A stretch of 11,686 nucleotides of DNA, from the NCBI GenBank assembly GCA_017412445.1, contig JAFPYA010000352.1, forward strand, positions 1 through 11,686, read 5' to 3'. Made by a program: the position numbers and the translations under genes. This document shows positions 1-7,641 of the stretch, in pieces. Below the pieces are notes generated by a model. It worked only from the letters and a program-made list of their open reading frames with translations. It did no database searches and had not been told where the DNA came from. The DNA comes from Clostridia bacterium (GTDB lineage: Bacteria; Bacillota; Clostridia; Christensenellales; Aristaeellaceae). How positions within the stretch are numbered: the stretch's first letter is position 1; every line of letters starts with the position of its first letter.

Positions 1-1470
1 CAGGAGCAGGTGATGCAGATAGTGCGCGACCTCGCGGGCTACTCCATGGGCCGAAGCGACCTCGTGCGCCGCGCCATGTCCAAAAAGAAGCACGACGTGA
101 TGGCGAAGGAAAAGGAATACTTCATCCACGGCAAGCTGAACGACGACGGTACCATAGACGTGCCCGGCGCGCTGCGCAGGGGCGTGAGCGAGCAGGCGGC
201 GGAGCAGATATTCGACGAGATGACCGCCTTCGCCAGCTACGCCTTCAACAAGGCGCACGCGGCGTGCTACGCGCTGGTGGCCGTGCAGACCGCGTGGCTC
301 AAGCGCCACTACCCCGTGGAATTCATGGCCGCGATGCTCAACTCCGTCTCCTCGGACAGCACCAAGGTGGCCTACTACATACATTTCTGCCGCAAAAACG
401 GCATAACCGTCGCCCCGCCGGACATAAACCTGAGCGTCGAAAAGTTTTCGGTCGAGGGCAAGACGATTCGCTTCGGCCTGAGCGCGGTAAAAAATCTGGG
501 GCACAACGCGATTCAGGCCATACTCGAGGCGCGTCAGGTAGAACCCTTTAAAACCCTGCACGACTTTATAGACAAGCTGGCGGGCACCGCCATAAACAAA
601 AAGGCCGTGGAGTCGTTGATAAAGGCCGGTGCGTTTGACGGCATGAGCGGCAACCGCGCCCAGAAGCTGTGCGTGTACGAGATGGCTATGGACGCCGCGG
701 GCAAGCAATTAAGCCGCGTCTCCATAGGGCAGGTGAGCCTGTTTGAGGACGAGACGCTGGCCGCCGAGGTCAAGGAAGATCTGCCGCCGCTCAAGGACTT
801 CTCGCCCCGCGAAAAGCTGGCCATGGAAAAGGAATTCACGGGCATATACCTAAGCGGCCATCCCCTCGACGAGTACCGCGAGCAGCTCAATGAATTCAAA
901 ATCAACTCCGCCTACATACAGCGCACACAGGAGGAGGGCAACGACGAGATCAAGCTCGACGGCCGCCGCGTGGAAATGGGCGGCATAATCGCCTCAAAGA
1001 CCCAGCGCGCCACAAAGCAGGGGCAGCTGATGGGCATAGTGAGCCTCGAGGACCTCTACGGCACCACCGAGGTGCTGGTGTTCCCCAAGACCTACGAGAG
1101 CATAGGCGCCTCCATAAACGAGGGCGACACCGTCGTAATGAGCGGCCGCCTGTCCTCCCGCGAGGGCAAGCTGCCAAACCTCATACTCGAAAGCCTGCGC
1201 CCCATGAGGACCGACGCCGAGAGGGGAACAAATGAGGCCGAAGGCAAGTCCAAGCAAGCGACGGGCAAGCTGTTTTTGAAGCTCGACCGCAGCCAGCTGG
1301 ACGCCGCGCAGTTCATACTCGAGACCACGCCCGGCAGCATAAAGGTGTACTTCTATTTTCCCGAGGAAGGCAAAAACTACCTTGCGCCCTCAAATCTGTG
1401 GGTCAGCGAGGATTACGACGCCGAAAGCCTCATAAAGCTGCTGGGCGCAGGCAGCGTGGTGAGAAAATAG
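1..1470 (+). CDS. dnaE: DNA polymerase III subunit alpha, C-terminal part (5' end outside window)
   Basis: This is the 3' part of the replicative DNA polymerase gene, and the open frame runs in from the left edge. The 489 visible residues are about 40% of a typical 1,150-residue DnaE, so the PHP and palm domains are missing. It opens with the DnaE fingers signature EQVMQIVRDLAGYSMGR, followed by the conserved block around AFNKAHAACYALVAVQTAW. A helix-hairpin-helix region follows near RFGLSAVKNLGHNAI (about residues 157-171). The OB-fold domain begins near residue 324 (VEMGGIIASKTQRATKQGQ). The last ~90 residues are a divergent C-terminal tail. The enzyme extends DNA in the replisome with the sliding clamp. 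The frame is intact and the family is certain. It is the DnaE type rather than PolC, because there is no exonuclease insertion in the visible part. The next gene begins 30 bases downstream with no terminator between. Confidence 0.97.
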   Translation, partial: QEQVMQIVRDLAGYSMGRSDLVRRAMSKKKHDVMAKEKEYFIHGKLNDDGTIDVPGALRRGVSEQAAEQIFDEMTAFASYAFNKAHAACYALVAVQTAWLKRHYPVEFMAAMLNSVSSDSTKVAYYIHFCRKNGITVAPPDINLSVEKFSVEGKTIRFGLSAVKNLGHNAIQAILEARQVEPFKTLHDFIDKLAGTAINKKAVESLIKAGAFDGMSGNRAQKLCVYEMAMDAAGKQLSRVSIGQVSLFEDETLAAEVKEDLPPLKDFSPREKLAMEKEFTGIYLSGHPLDEYREQLNEFKINSAYIQRTQEEGNDEIKLDGRRVEMGGIIASKTQRATKQGQLMGIVSLEDLYGTTEVLVFPKTYESIGASINEGDTVVMSGRLSSREGKLPNLILESLRPMRTDAERGTNEAEGKSKQATGKLFLKLDRSQLDAAQFILETTPGSIKVYFYFPEEGKNYLAPSNLWVSEDYDAESLIKLLGAGSVVRK

Positions 1471-1485
1471 AGCGATTTTTCCCCC

Positions 1486-1490
1486 GGAGG
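1486..1490 (+). promoter_or_regulatory. Ribosome binding site of the glycosyltransferase gene
   Basis: A GGAGG lies ten bases before the ATG at 1501. It fixes the start of the glycosyltransferase. The 30-base gap after dnaE holds no hairpin, which supports read-through from dnaE. Confidence 0.75.
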
Positions 1491-1500
1491 AAACGGCAAA

Positions 1501-2460
1501 ATGACACGAAATAACCCTAAGCTTTGCATAATAGTGCCCTGCTACAACGAGCAGGAGGTGCTGCCCGAGACCTCAAAGCGCTTAAACGCGTTCATAAACG
1601 AAAACGCGGACGTGCTTTCTCCCGACAGCCGCGTGCTGTTTGTGGACGACGGCAGCCGCGACGACACGTGGAAGCTGATTTCCGGCTTAAGTAAAAGCAG
1701 CCCCCTGTTTACGGGCATACGCCTCTCCCACAACCGCGGCCACCAGAACGCGCTGTGGGCGGGCATGGAGAAGGCGCGCGGCCGCTTTGACTGCGTAATC
1801 ACCATAGACGCCGACCTGCAGGACGACATAAATGCCATGCGCCGCTTTGTTGAAGCGTACAAAGAAGGCGCGGACGTGGTGTACGGAGTCAGGAGCAAAC
1901 GCGACACCGACACGTTCTTAAAGCGCTTTACCGCGGAGAGCTTCTATAAGCTTATGAAGCTGCTCGGCGCCGAGACCGTGTTCAACCACGCGGACTACCG
2001 CCTTTTGTCCGCCCGCGCGCTCGACGCGCTGCTCGCCTGCGACGAGGTGAACCTGTACCTGCGCGGCATGGTGCCCCTGATAGGCTTTAACACCCAAACC
2101 GTTACCTACGAAAGAAACGAGCGCTTCGCGGGCGAAAGCAAGTATTCCATAAAAAAGATGCTCTCCCTCGCCATGCAGGGCGCGACCTCCTTCTCCGTGC
2201 GGCCGATAATGCTGGTGTGGCTGCTGGGGCTGATGATTACATTCATAACCCTTTTAGCCGGCCTCGTGCTGCTTATTATTCCCGGCATGCAGCTGGGCTT
2301 TACCGCGTTTTCGGTGTGGCTGTGCTGCGGCCTTATTATGTCCTCCCTCGGCCTTATAGGCGAATACATCGGCAAAATCTACGCCGAAGCCAAGCGCCGC
2401 CCCAGATACTTCATACAGGACACCGCGCCTGAGGAGCAGGACGGCAAGCCCCAGGGCTGA
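1501..2460 (+). CDS. Membrane-anchored family 2 glycosyltransferase (GtrB/YkoT-like)
   Basis: This 319-residue protein resembles the polyprenyl-phosphate sugar transferases (GtrB/YfdH, YkoT, DPM1-like), which move a sugar from a nucleotide donor to undecaprenyl phosphate on the inner face of the membrane. The GT-A fold starts with VPCYNE (residues 13-18). It continues with VDDGSRDDT (48-56, nucleotide binding) and the metal-binding DADLQDD (103-109). The conserved RFAGESKYS stands at 208-216. Two hydrophobic segments at about 236-260 and 267-289 anchor the C-terminus, followed by the basic KRRPRY. Length and domain order fit the family. Its place before an MBOAT/DHHW unit suggests a role in making or decorating a surface glycan. 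The sugar cannot be told from sequence. Confidence is high for the family and low for the substrate. Confidence 0.93.
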   Translation: MTRNNPKLCIIVPCYNEQEVLPETSKRLNAFINENADVLSPDSRVLFVDDGSRDDTWKLISGLSKSSPLFTGIRLSHNRGHQNALWAGMEKARGRFDCVITIDADLQDDINAMRRFVEAYKEGADVVYGVRSKRDTDTFLKRFTAESFYKLMKLLGAETVFNHADYRLLSARALDALLACDEVNLYLRGMVPLIGFNTQTVTYERNERFAGESKYSIKKMLSLAMQGATSFSVRPIMLVWLLGLMITFITLLAGLVLLIIPGMQLGFTAFSVWLCCGLIMSSLGLIGEYIGKIYAEAKRRPRYFIQDTAPEEQDGKPQG

Positions 2461-2477
2461 AAACGCGCCTTAATCGC

Positions 2478-2518
2478 CAACCGCCCCCCGCCTCGATTGC
2501 CGAAGGCGGGGGCGGTTG
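2478..2518 (+). terminator. GC-rich hairpin after the glycosyltransferase, without a T-tract
   Basis: Arms at 2478-2493 and 2504-2518 pair along about 15 bases, with one bulged C and a ten-base loop. The stem is almost all G-C. No run of T follows (the next bases are CCGCTTATGG), so it is not a standard intrinsic terminator. It sits 18 bases after the stop codon and upstream of a new promoter, so it may be a Rho-assisted terminator or a 3'-end stabiliser. Confidence 0.5.
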
Positions 2519-2589
2519 CCGCTTATGGAAATAAATAAAAGGTTGCGCAAGAAAATGCGCCCCTGAATGAGTTTTAAACGATTTTACTC

Positions 2590-2618
2590 TTTATTAATCG
2601 CGCGATATTTGTTATAAT
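2590..2618 (+). promoter_or_regulatory. Sigma-A-type promoter with extended -10, upstream of the MBOAT gene
   Basis: A perfect TATAAT lies at 2613-2618, directly preceded by TGT (2610-2612), which is an extended -10 element. At 17-base spacing the -35 position (2590-2595) reads TTTATT, a poor match, as is common when the -10 is extended. The surrounding ~80 bases are AT-rich compared with the genes. Transcription would start near 2625, leaving a short leader before the ATG at 2651. A ribosome site AGGGG (2638-2642) lies eight bases before that ATG. Confidence 0.65.
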
Positions 2619-2650
2619 GCATATGACTACGGTTCAAAGGGGAATTCGGT

Positions 2651-4114
2651 ATGGTTTTTTCGTCTCTCACTTTCCTATTGCTTTTCATGCCCATAGTGCT
2701 CGGGCTGTATTTTATAAAAAAATCGATGCGCTGGCGAAACGGCGTGCTATTGGTCGTATCGCTTTTATTCTACGCCTGGGGCGAGCCGCTCTGGATTTTT
2801 GCGATGGTGGCCTCGGCGCTCGTGAACTGGATATGCGCCTCCGTGATAGATTCCAGCGAAAACCCCAAGGTGAAAAAGGCGTTTCTGGCCGCAGGCGTAT
2901 TTTTTGCCGGCGCGCTGCTGTTCGCCTGCAAGTATTCCACCTTCTTTGCAAACACCTTTTTGTCCATATTTGGCGCAAAGACGCGTTTAAAGGGCTTTGC
3001 GCTGCCCATAGGCATATCGTTTTACACCTTCCAGATCATCTCCTACACCGTGGACGTGTACCGCGAGGAGGTGAAGGCGCAAAAATCCTTCTGGCGCCTT
3101 CTGCTCTACGTAAGCTGCTTCCCCCAGCTGATCGCGGGGCCCATAGTGCGCTATTCTGACGTGGCGCAGGAGATCGGCAAACGCAAAACCACGCCCGACG
3201 ACTTCTCCGCCGGCATGCAGAGATTTATCGTGGGTCTCGGAAAAAAGGTCATATTCGCCAATATTCTGGGCATGATAATGAAGGATCTGCCCATGGCGGG
3301 CAGCGGCGCGGCGCTTTCGCTGGGCGGCGCGTGGTACGCGGCGTTCGTGTACATGCTGCAGGTCTACTTTGACTTCTCCGGCTATTCCGACATGGCCATA
3401 GGCATAGGCCGCATACTGGGCTTCCACTACCGCGAAAACTTCGATCATCCGCTGGTGTCGCTCTCCGCGGGCGAATTCTGGCGCAGGTGGCACATTTCTC
3501 TGGGCGACTGGTTCCGCGAGTATCTCATGTACCCCATCATGCGCTCGGGCTGGGTGCGCAAGCTCTCAATGAAAAAAAGCGCGAAGCACGGCCGCATGTT
3601 CTACCGCAACCTCGCCACCATCATAGTAACCATGATAGTGTGGACCTTCACCGGCATGTGGCACGGCGCCAACTGGTGCCTCGTGCTCTGGGGCGAATAC
3701 TACGGCATAATGATGGTGCTTGAAAAGTTCGCCTTCGGCAAGGCGCTCGACAAGACGCCAAAGCCCCTGCGCTGGCTGCTCAACTTCATAGTGGCGGTCG
3801 TGAGCTTTGCCATATTTTATTACAGCGACGTGGGCGACCTGGGCAAACACCTTGCCGCCATGGTCGGCGCGGGCGGCGGCGGTCTCCTCGACGAAACCAG
3901 CAAAACCGTGATGCGCACCTACTCCGTGCTGCCGCTGATCGCCTTCGTCGCGTCCCTGCCCATCGTCTCAAAGCTCGGCAAATGGATGGAGAAACGCTTG
4001 AGCGCCAATGTGAACGATATTGCGCGGGTGGTGTCGCTGAGCTGCGTGCTTTTGCTGAGCCTGCTCTTCCTCGTAGGACAGAGCGTGAACCCGTTCATCT
4101 ACTTCCAGTTCTGA
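2651..4114 (+). CDS. MBOAT family membrane O-acyltransferase (AlgI/DltB-like)
   Basis: This 487-residue polytopic protein belongs to the MBOAT family, whose bacterial members (AlgI, DltB, PatA) carry an acyl group across the membrane for transfer to an envelope polymer. The AlgI-type blocks are all present: VFSSLTFLLLFMP at the N-terminus, LPIGISFYTFQIISYTVDVY, FPQLIAGPIVRY, EFWRRWHISLGDWFREYL (H281) and TGMWHGANWC (H338). H338 in MWHG is the presumed catalytic histidine, and H281 matches the second conserved histidine of DltB/AlgI. Many hydrophobic segments cover the chain. Length is close to AlgI. The DHHW protein starts 13 bases downstream. DltB takes its acyl group from a carrier protein, and an ACP is encoded in the convergent operon at 7638-7880. 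The acyl donor and acceptor cannot be read from this sequence. Confidence 0.95.
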   Translation: MVFSSLTFLLLFMPIVLGLYFIKKSMRWRNGVLLVVSLLFYAWGEPLWIFAMVASALVNWICASVIDSSENPKVKKAFLAAGVFFAGALLFACKYSTFFANTFLSIFGAKTRLKGFALPIGISFYTFQIISYTVDVYREEVKAQKSFWRLLLYVSCFPQLIAGPIVRYSDVAQEIGKRKTTPDDFSAGMQRFIVGLGKKVIFANILGMIMKDLPMAGSGAALSLGGAWYAAFVYMLQVYFDFSGYSDMAIGIGRILGFHYRENFDHPLVSLSAGEFWRRWHISLGDWFREYLMYPIMRSGWVRKLSMKKSAKHGRMFYRNLATIIVTMIVWTFTGMWHGANWCLVLWGEYYGIMMVLEKFAFGKALDKTPKPLRWLLNFIVAVVSFAIFYYSDVGDLGKHLAAMVGAGGGGLLDETSKTVMRTYSVLPLIAFVASLPIVSKLGKWMEKRLSANVNDIARVVSLSCVLLLSLLFLVGQSVNPFIYFQF

Positions 4115-4119
4115 GGAGG
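4114..4119 (+). promoter_or_regulatory. Ribosome binding site overlapping the MBOAT stop codon
   Basis: AGGAGG begins on the last base of the MBOAT stop codon (TGA 4112-4114) and ends eight bases before a GTG at 4128. It supports GTG as the start of the DHHW gene and suggests translational coupling. A second AGGAG at 4121-4125 is too close to the start to be the main site. Confidence 0.8.
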
Positions 4120-4127
4120 CAGGAGAA

Positions 4128-5498
4128 GTGAAGCATAAGCTGGCATTCAAGGCCGCCGTGTGGTGGCTGGCTCTGTGCATGGTGCTGGGCATATTTCTTC
4201 TGGTGGTCTCAAAAAAGGATCCGCGCGAATCTGACGAGGAGAACCGCATGCTGGCCGGTTTCCCCGAGTTGTCGCTTAAAAGCGTCGCCGACGCATCCTT
4301 TATGCACGGCTTTGACGATTTCCTGTCCGATGCCGTTATCGGGCGCAGCTACATAAAGAATTTCACTTCACACGTGACCGGGGTATTTAATACGCTGTCC
4401 GCGGACGAGCAGATGGAAGTCAAGGCCAAAACGCTCGAGCAGCAGCTGGCAAACGAGGGCGCGGCGTTTGACGGCGGGGAAGCCGAAGAAGATACCGCCT
4501 CAGCCTCGCCCGAAGAGCTCATTGCCTATTTAGAGAATGAACCCTCAATGCCGGAAAACGAAAAAGACGAACCCCAAGGGGCATACCTGAGCCCCGAAAC
4601 GGAGACGAATATTTCCGGCAAGGCGGCCTATCTGCGCCTGAACAAGGTGGACGGAGGCTCGACTACCCTCGTGTCCTACCCGACGGATATCATCTCCGAA
4701 TACGCAGACAATCTCAAGCTCGTGCTCAAATACCTCCCCGAGGACGGCAGCATATACTTCGCCCGCTCGCCCGTGGCGGACATGGCTCACCGCTGGACGA
4801 CCCAGCCCGAGGTATACTGCGGCTGGGAATCCACGCTGGAAACTCAGCTGCAAGCCTACACGGACAGTGACCGCATACACATTTTCAACGTGCCGGCCAT
4901 ACTGGAGCCCCATCTGGCGGACGGCGAGTACATCTATTACCTGACCGATCACCACTGGACGGCGTTGGGCGCATACTACGTGGCAAGGGATATACTGCAC
5001 TATCAGGGGCTGCCCGTGATATCCTACGACGAGTATGAATACGAATACCTGCGTTCCGCCGCCGACAAGAACGGCAATACGGACGTATTCGAGGTGCTCC
5101 ATCCCCTGCTGCCCGCAAGGTCCTTTGTAATATCCTACAAGACCAGAAGCAAAGAGATAGACCTTATGAACTACAAGGTCAATACCTACCGCTCATACAT
5201 GAACAACACGCGCACGCCCTGGCGCCGCGTGATTACGGGCGTCAACGCAGGCAGAAAGGCGCTCGTTATGACCGACTCCTACGGCAACGTATTTACACCC
5301 TTCCTGCTCCCTTATTACGACGAGGTGCATATGGTGGACTTCCGCTACAGCTACTGGGACAGGGACAAGGCGGGCGGCAGCATAGGCGACCTGATGCTAT
5401 ATCACGGCATTGACGACGTGTATATAATCATTTCCACCACAAACGACGTGGGCAAGCAGAACAGCAACAGGTACCTGAGAAAATATCTGACAGAGTAA
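4128..5498 (+). CDS. DHHW family protein, AlgJ/AlgX-like, membrane-anchored extracellular
   Basis: This 456-residue protein pairs with the MBOAT protein and would act outside the membrane, in the final transfer of an acyl group to a polymer or as its partner. A signal anchor spans about residues 9-28. It is followed by the family signature SDEENRMLAGFPELS (35-49) and GFDDFLSDAVIGR (61-73). The name-giving DHHW is at 274-277 (YLTDHHWTALGAYY). A DSYGN at 383-387 supplies the likely nucleophile S384. By analogy with AlgJ/AlgX, an Asp-His-Ser set of D274, H276 and S384 would form the SGNH-like active site. A Glu-rich, low-complexity stretch at about 107-160 separates the N-terminal part from the catalytic domain and makes this protein longer than usual. 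The start is GTG with a strong ribosome site. The family call is firm; the substrate is unknown. Confidence 0.92.
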   Translation: MKHKLAFKAAVWWLALCMVLGIFLLVVSKKDPRESDEENRMLAGFPELSLKSVADASFMHGFDDFLSDAVIGRSYIKNFTSHVTGVFNTLSADEQMEVKAKTLEQQLANEGAAFDGGEAEEDTASASPEELIAYLENEPSMPENEKDEPQGAYLSPETETNISGKAAYLRLNKVDGGSTTLVSYPTDIISEYADNLKLVLKYLPEDGSIYFARSPVADMAHRWTTQPEVYCGWESTLETQLQAYTDSDRIHIFNVPAILEPHLADGEYIYYLTDHHWTALGAYYVARDILHYQGLPVISYDEYEYEYLRSAADKNGNTDVFEVLHPLLPARSFVISYKTRSKEIDLMNYKVNTYRSYMNNTRTPWRRVITGVNAGRKALVMTDSYGNVFTPFLLPYYDEVHMVDFRYSYWDRDKAGGSIGDLMLYHGIDDVYIIISTTNDVGKQNSNRYLRKYLTE

Positions 5499-5511
5499 AA
5501 GAGAACTGACT

Positions 5512-7149
5512 ATGAAAGCATCACCCGAAGAAGCCGCCTCAAGGCGCAATGCGAAGAGCGGAAAGCGCGCCGCGCAGGGCGTAAAAGCCGCCGTAAGCAA
5601 AAAACAGGCGGCCTCCGGAAAGCTCAGGGCGCACAAAGCAGGCAAAAGCGCAACAGCCGCCGATCCCCAAAGGCCTGTCAGGAAAAAGGCCGCACAGGCG
5701 GCCACAGCAGCAAAAAAGAAGAAAAAGCGCGGCGCAAAAACGATTATAAGAGGCATACTGCTAAAGGCCTCGGCGCTGCTGATGCTTTTATTGATACTCG
5801 CGCTCATATTCCCTGCCCTGCGCCTTGAATACGGCAGGATAAAGGCTTCGCGCGGAGATTACGACCGCGCGCTCGCAATCGCCGACAAGGCCGAAAAGGA
5901 AGACGGGCTGACCGAAAGGGCAAACAGCCTCAGAAGAGTGACCGCAGGCCACTACATTGACGATGGCAACTACGACGCCGCGCTCACCATACTTGCCGCC
6001 CTGCCGGCTGATGACAGCGAGGCGGCCGCGCTGATTGTGACCGGGCAGCAAAAAAAGGCGGACGCGCTGTATGAAGCGGGCGTATACGACAAAGCGGCGG
6101 AGCTTTACGATTTGCTGCCCGACACTGTCGGCGCTGCCCGCTACGCGGACTGCCTGTGCTGTATGGCGGTGGAAGCGTATATTAAAGGCGATGAGCCCGG
6201 AATGCAGCAGCTGCTTCTGAGCGCAGACGGCGCGGAATACCGCATGGAAAACGCAATAATCAAGGTGACCGGAGATGCTGCCGAGGCAAAAAGATTGACC
6301 GACGGCGGAGTCTTCAGCCCCGAATCGGTCAAACGCCTCAAGACCAACATGCAGGCCGTGCTTGACGCGCTGAGCAGCATGCCCACGGGCAAGATTGCGG
6401 CCGGGGACAGGCACACCGTGGGTCTCAGAAGCGACGGCACGGTGATCGCCTGCGGCGACAACAGCTTCGGCCAGTGCGATGTCTCCTCATGGACGGATAT
6501 CATAATGATCGCGGCGGGCGCAAAGCATACGGTCGGCCTGAGAAGCGACGGCACTGTAGTTGCCGCGGGAGACAGCTCCTTTAGTCAATCGGAGGTGGGC
6601 GCGTGGCGGGATATAGTCATGATCGCCTGCTCGCAGTATGATACGCTCGGCCTTAAGGGCGACGGCACGGTGGTGACTTGCGGCATGCACCGCTACAACG
6701 TGGCAAACTGGCACGACGTGAGCTTCATCTGCGGCGGCGCGTATTCCGCCGGCTGTCTGTACAATCAGGGCACCATGCGTTCCACGCATAAGACCTCGCT
6801 TTTGGGCGCGGGCAGGCTGCTCTCCTCGCTCTCGATAAGCGGCGCCTGCTCCGCCGGCGTCACATACGACGGAACGCTTGTTTCATCCTTTGACGGCGCG
6901 CCCGAATGGACGGATCTGGTGCGCGTGACGGTATCCTCCACGGGCATCTTCGGCATAACCAACTCAGGAGAGATCAGAAGCTTTTTCTTCCGTCCCTCGG
7001 ATGCCCTGACCATAGAGGCGGAGGGCAGCGCGACGGAAATCGTGTCCTCGGGCACACATCATGTGGTGCTGACCTCTGACGGACGCGTCCAGTGCTTCGG
7101 AAACAACAATTGGGGACAGTGCGACACGTCAGACTGGCAGCTTAACTGA
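5512..7149 (+). CDS. Single-pass membrane protein: Lys/Ala-rich tail, TPR-like region, RCC1-type propeller
   Basis: This 545-residue protein is of unknown function. Residues 1-77 are disordered and strongly basic (24 Lys/Arg against 3 Asp/Glu, 22 Ala), with a KKKKK run at 68-72, so they resemble a histone H1 tail. One membrane segment spans about 80-102. By the positive-inside rule the tail is cytoplasmic and the rest is extracellular. Residues 108-290 form helical TPR-like units (DYDRALAIADKAEKEDG, GNYDAALTILAALP, GVYDKAAELYDLLP). From about 294 to the end I count seven RCC1-like units built on the pattern AAG-HTVGL-SDGTV-A-GD; the first, second and seventh are clear and the middle ones degenerate. 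Seven units fit a closed propeller. It follows the DHHW gene by 13 bases with only a weak ribosome site. A structural or binding role at the cell surface is an inference. Confidence 0.85.
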   Translation: MKASPEEAASRRNAKSGKRAAQGVKAAVSKKQAASGKLRAHKAGKSATAADPQRPVRKKAAQAATAAKKKKKRGAKTIIRGILLKASALLMLLLILALIFPALRLEYGRIKASRGDYDRALAIADKAEKEDGLTERANSLRRVTAGHYIDDGNYDAALTILAALPADDSEAAALIVTGQQKKADALYEAGVYDKAAELYDLLPDTVGAARYADCLCCMAVEAYIKGDEPGMQQLLLSADGAEYRMENAIIKVTGDAAEAKRLTDGGVFSPESVKRLKTNMQAVLDALSSMPTGKIAAGDRHTVGLRSDGTVIACGDNSFGQCDVSSWTDIIMIAAGAKHTVGLRSDGTVVAAGDSSFSQSEVGAWRDIVMIACSQYDTLGLKGDGTVVTCGMHRYNVANWHDVSFICGGAYSAGCLYNQGTMRSTHKTSLLGAGRLLSSLSISGACSAGVTYDGTLVSSFDGAPEWTDLVRVTVSSTGIFGITNSGEIRSFFFRPSDALTIEAEGSATEIVSSGTHHVVLTSDGRVQCFGNNNWGQCDTSDWQLN

Positions 7150-7161
7150 GCCCCCTTAAGC

Positions 7162-7197
7162 GCGCCAAAGCCCGCATGAGGCCTTTGGCGCCTTTTT
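7162..7197 (+). terminator. Rho-independent terminator of the MBOAT operon
   Basis: GCGCCAAAG (7162-7170) pairs perfectly with CTTTGGCGC (7183-7191). Two more G-C pairs are possible inside the loop, and a TTTTT run follows at 7193-7197. It lies 13 bases after the stop of the RCC1-type gene. On the - strand the same hairpin lacks a T-run, so it may only weakly stop the convergent operon. Confidence 0.88.
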
Positions 7198-7239
7198 CAT
7201 GCGTGCCGCTTAGGGGAGCACAGCCGTATATGCCGGGTT

Positions 7240-7641
7240 TTATCGCTGCGCCTGTTTTTCAACCAGCTCTATAAGGCCGATGGCGGGATTGAGCAGGAAG
7301 GCCACCCTCCTGCCGCCTATAGCGGGAGCGGGCATGGCCTCCTGGGTCAGCACGTAGCCGCTGGCGGTGAGGCGGGAAATCTCTTTTTCGATTTCGTCCG
7401 TCTCGTAGCAGATGTGGTAGGGCGCGGAGCCTATGCGCTTGCTCAGGCTGCCCACGGCGGAGTCCGCCGCGTAGGGCGACACGAGCTCTATAACGGTGTC
7501 CCCGTTTTCCATGAACAGTATGTCCACCTTGCGGCTCTCGTCCCGCGTCACGTCTCCCTGCGGGACGTAGCCCAGCGCCTCAAAGGTCTTTGCCGCGCGT
7601 TCGAGGTATCGCACCAGATACCCCACGTGGTGCACCGTCAT
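7240..7641 (-). CDS. VOC family protein, methylmalonyl-CoA epimerase/glyoxalase-like
   Basis: This 133-residue protein of the vicinal oxygen chelate superfamily is close in layout to methylmalonyl-CoA epimerase. Two beta-alpha-beta-beta-beta modules are visible. The first opens with HHVGYLV (H5) and contains VIELVSP (E52). The second opens with YHICYE (H76) and ends with IGLIELVE (E125). H5, H76 and E125 match expected metal ligands of the fold, with E52 near the fourth. The length is right for a single-domain enzyme. Its ATG overlaps the stop of the ACP gene (ATGA, 7638-7641), so translation is coupled, and it is the last gene of the operon. A plausible role is epimerisation or isomerisation of the ACP-bound group made by FkbH. 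That is an inference, because the neighbours give no sign of methylmalonyl-CoA metabolism. Confidence 0.85.
   Translation of the reverse strand: MTVHHVGYLVRYLERAAKTFEALGYVPQGDVTRDESRKVDILFMENGDTVIELVSPYAADSAVGSLSKRIGSAPYHICYETDEIEKEISRLTASGYVLTQEAMPAPAIGGRRVAFLLNPAIGLIELVEKQAQR

Noticed and set aside
2617..3159. 180-codon + strand frame overlapping the start of the MBOAT gene
   Set aside because: It has no recognisable domain, is Arg/His-rich as shadow frames usually are, begins inside the promoter -10, and lies fully over a clear MBOAT gene.
4545..5102. 185-codon - strand frame opposite the DHHW gene
   Set aside because: It covers the DHHW motif region in antisense, with no ribosome site or known motif.
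7162..7191. Bidirectional terminator for both convergent operons
   Set aside because: The hairpin is followed by a T-run only on the + strand. On the - strand the following bases are GCTTAAGGGG, so strong termination there is not supported.
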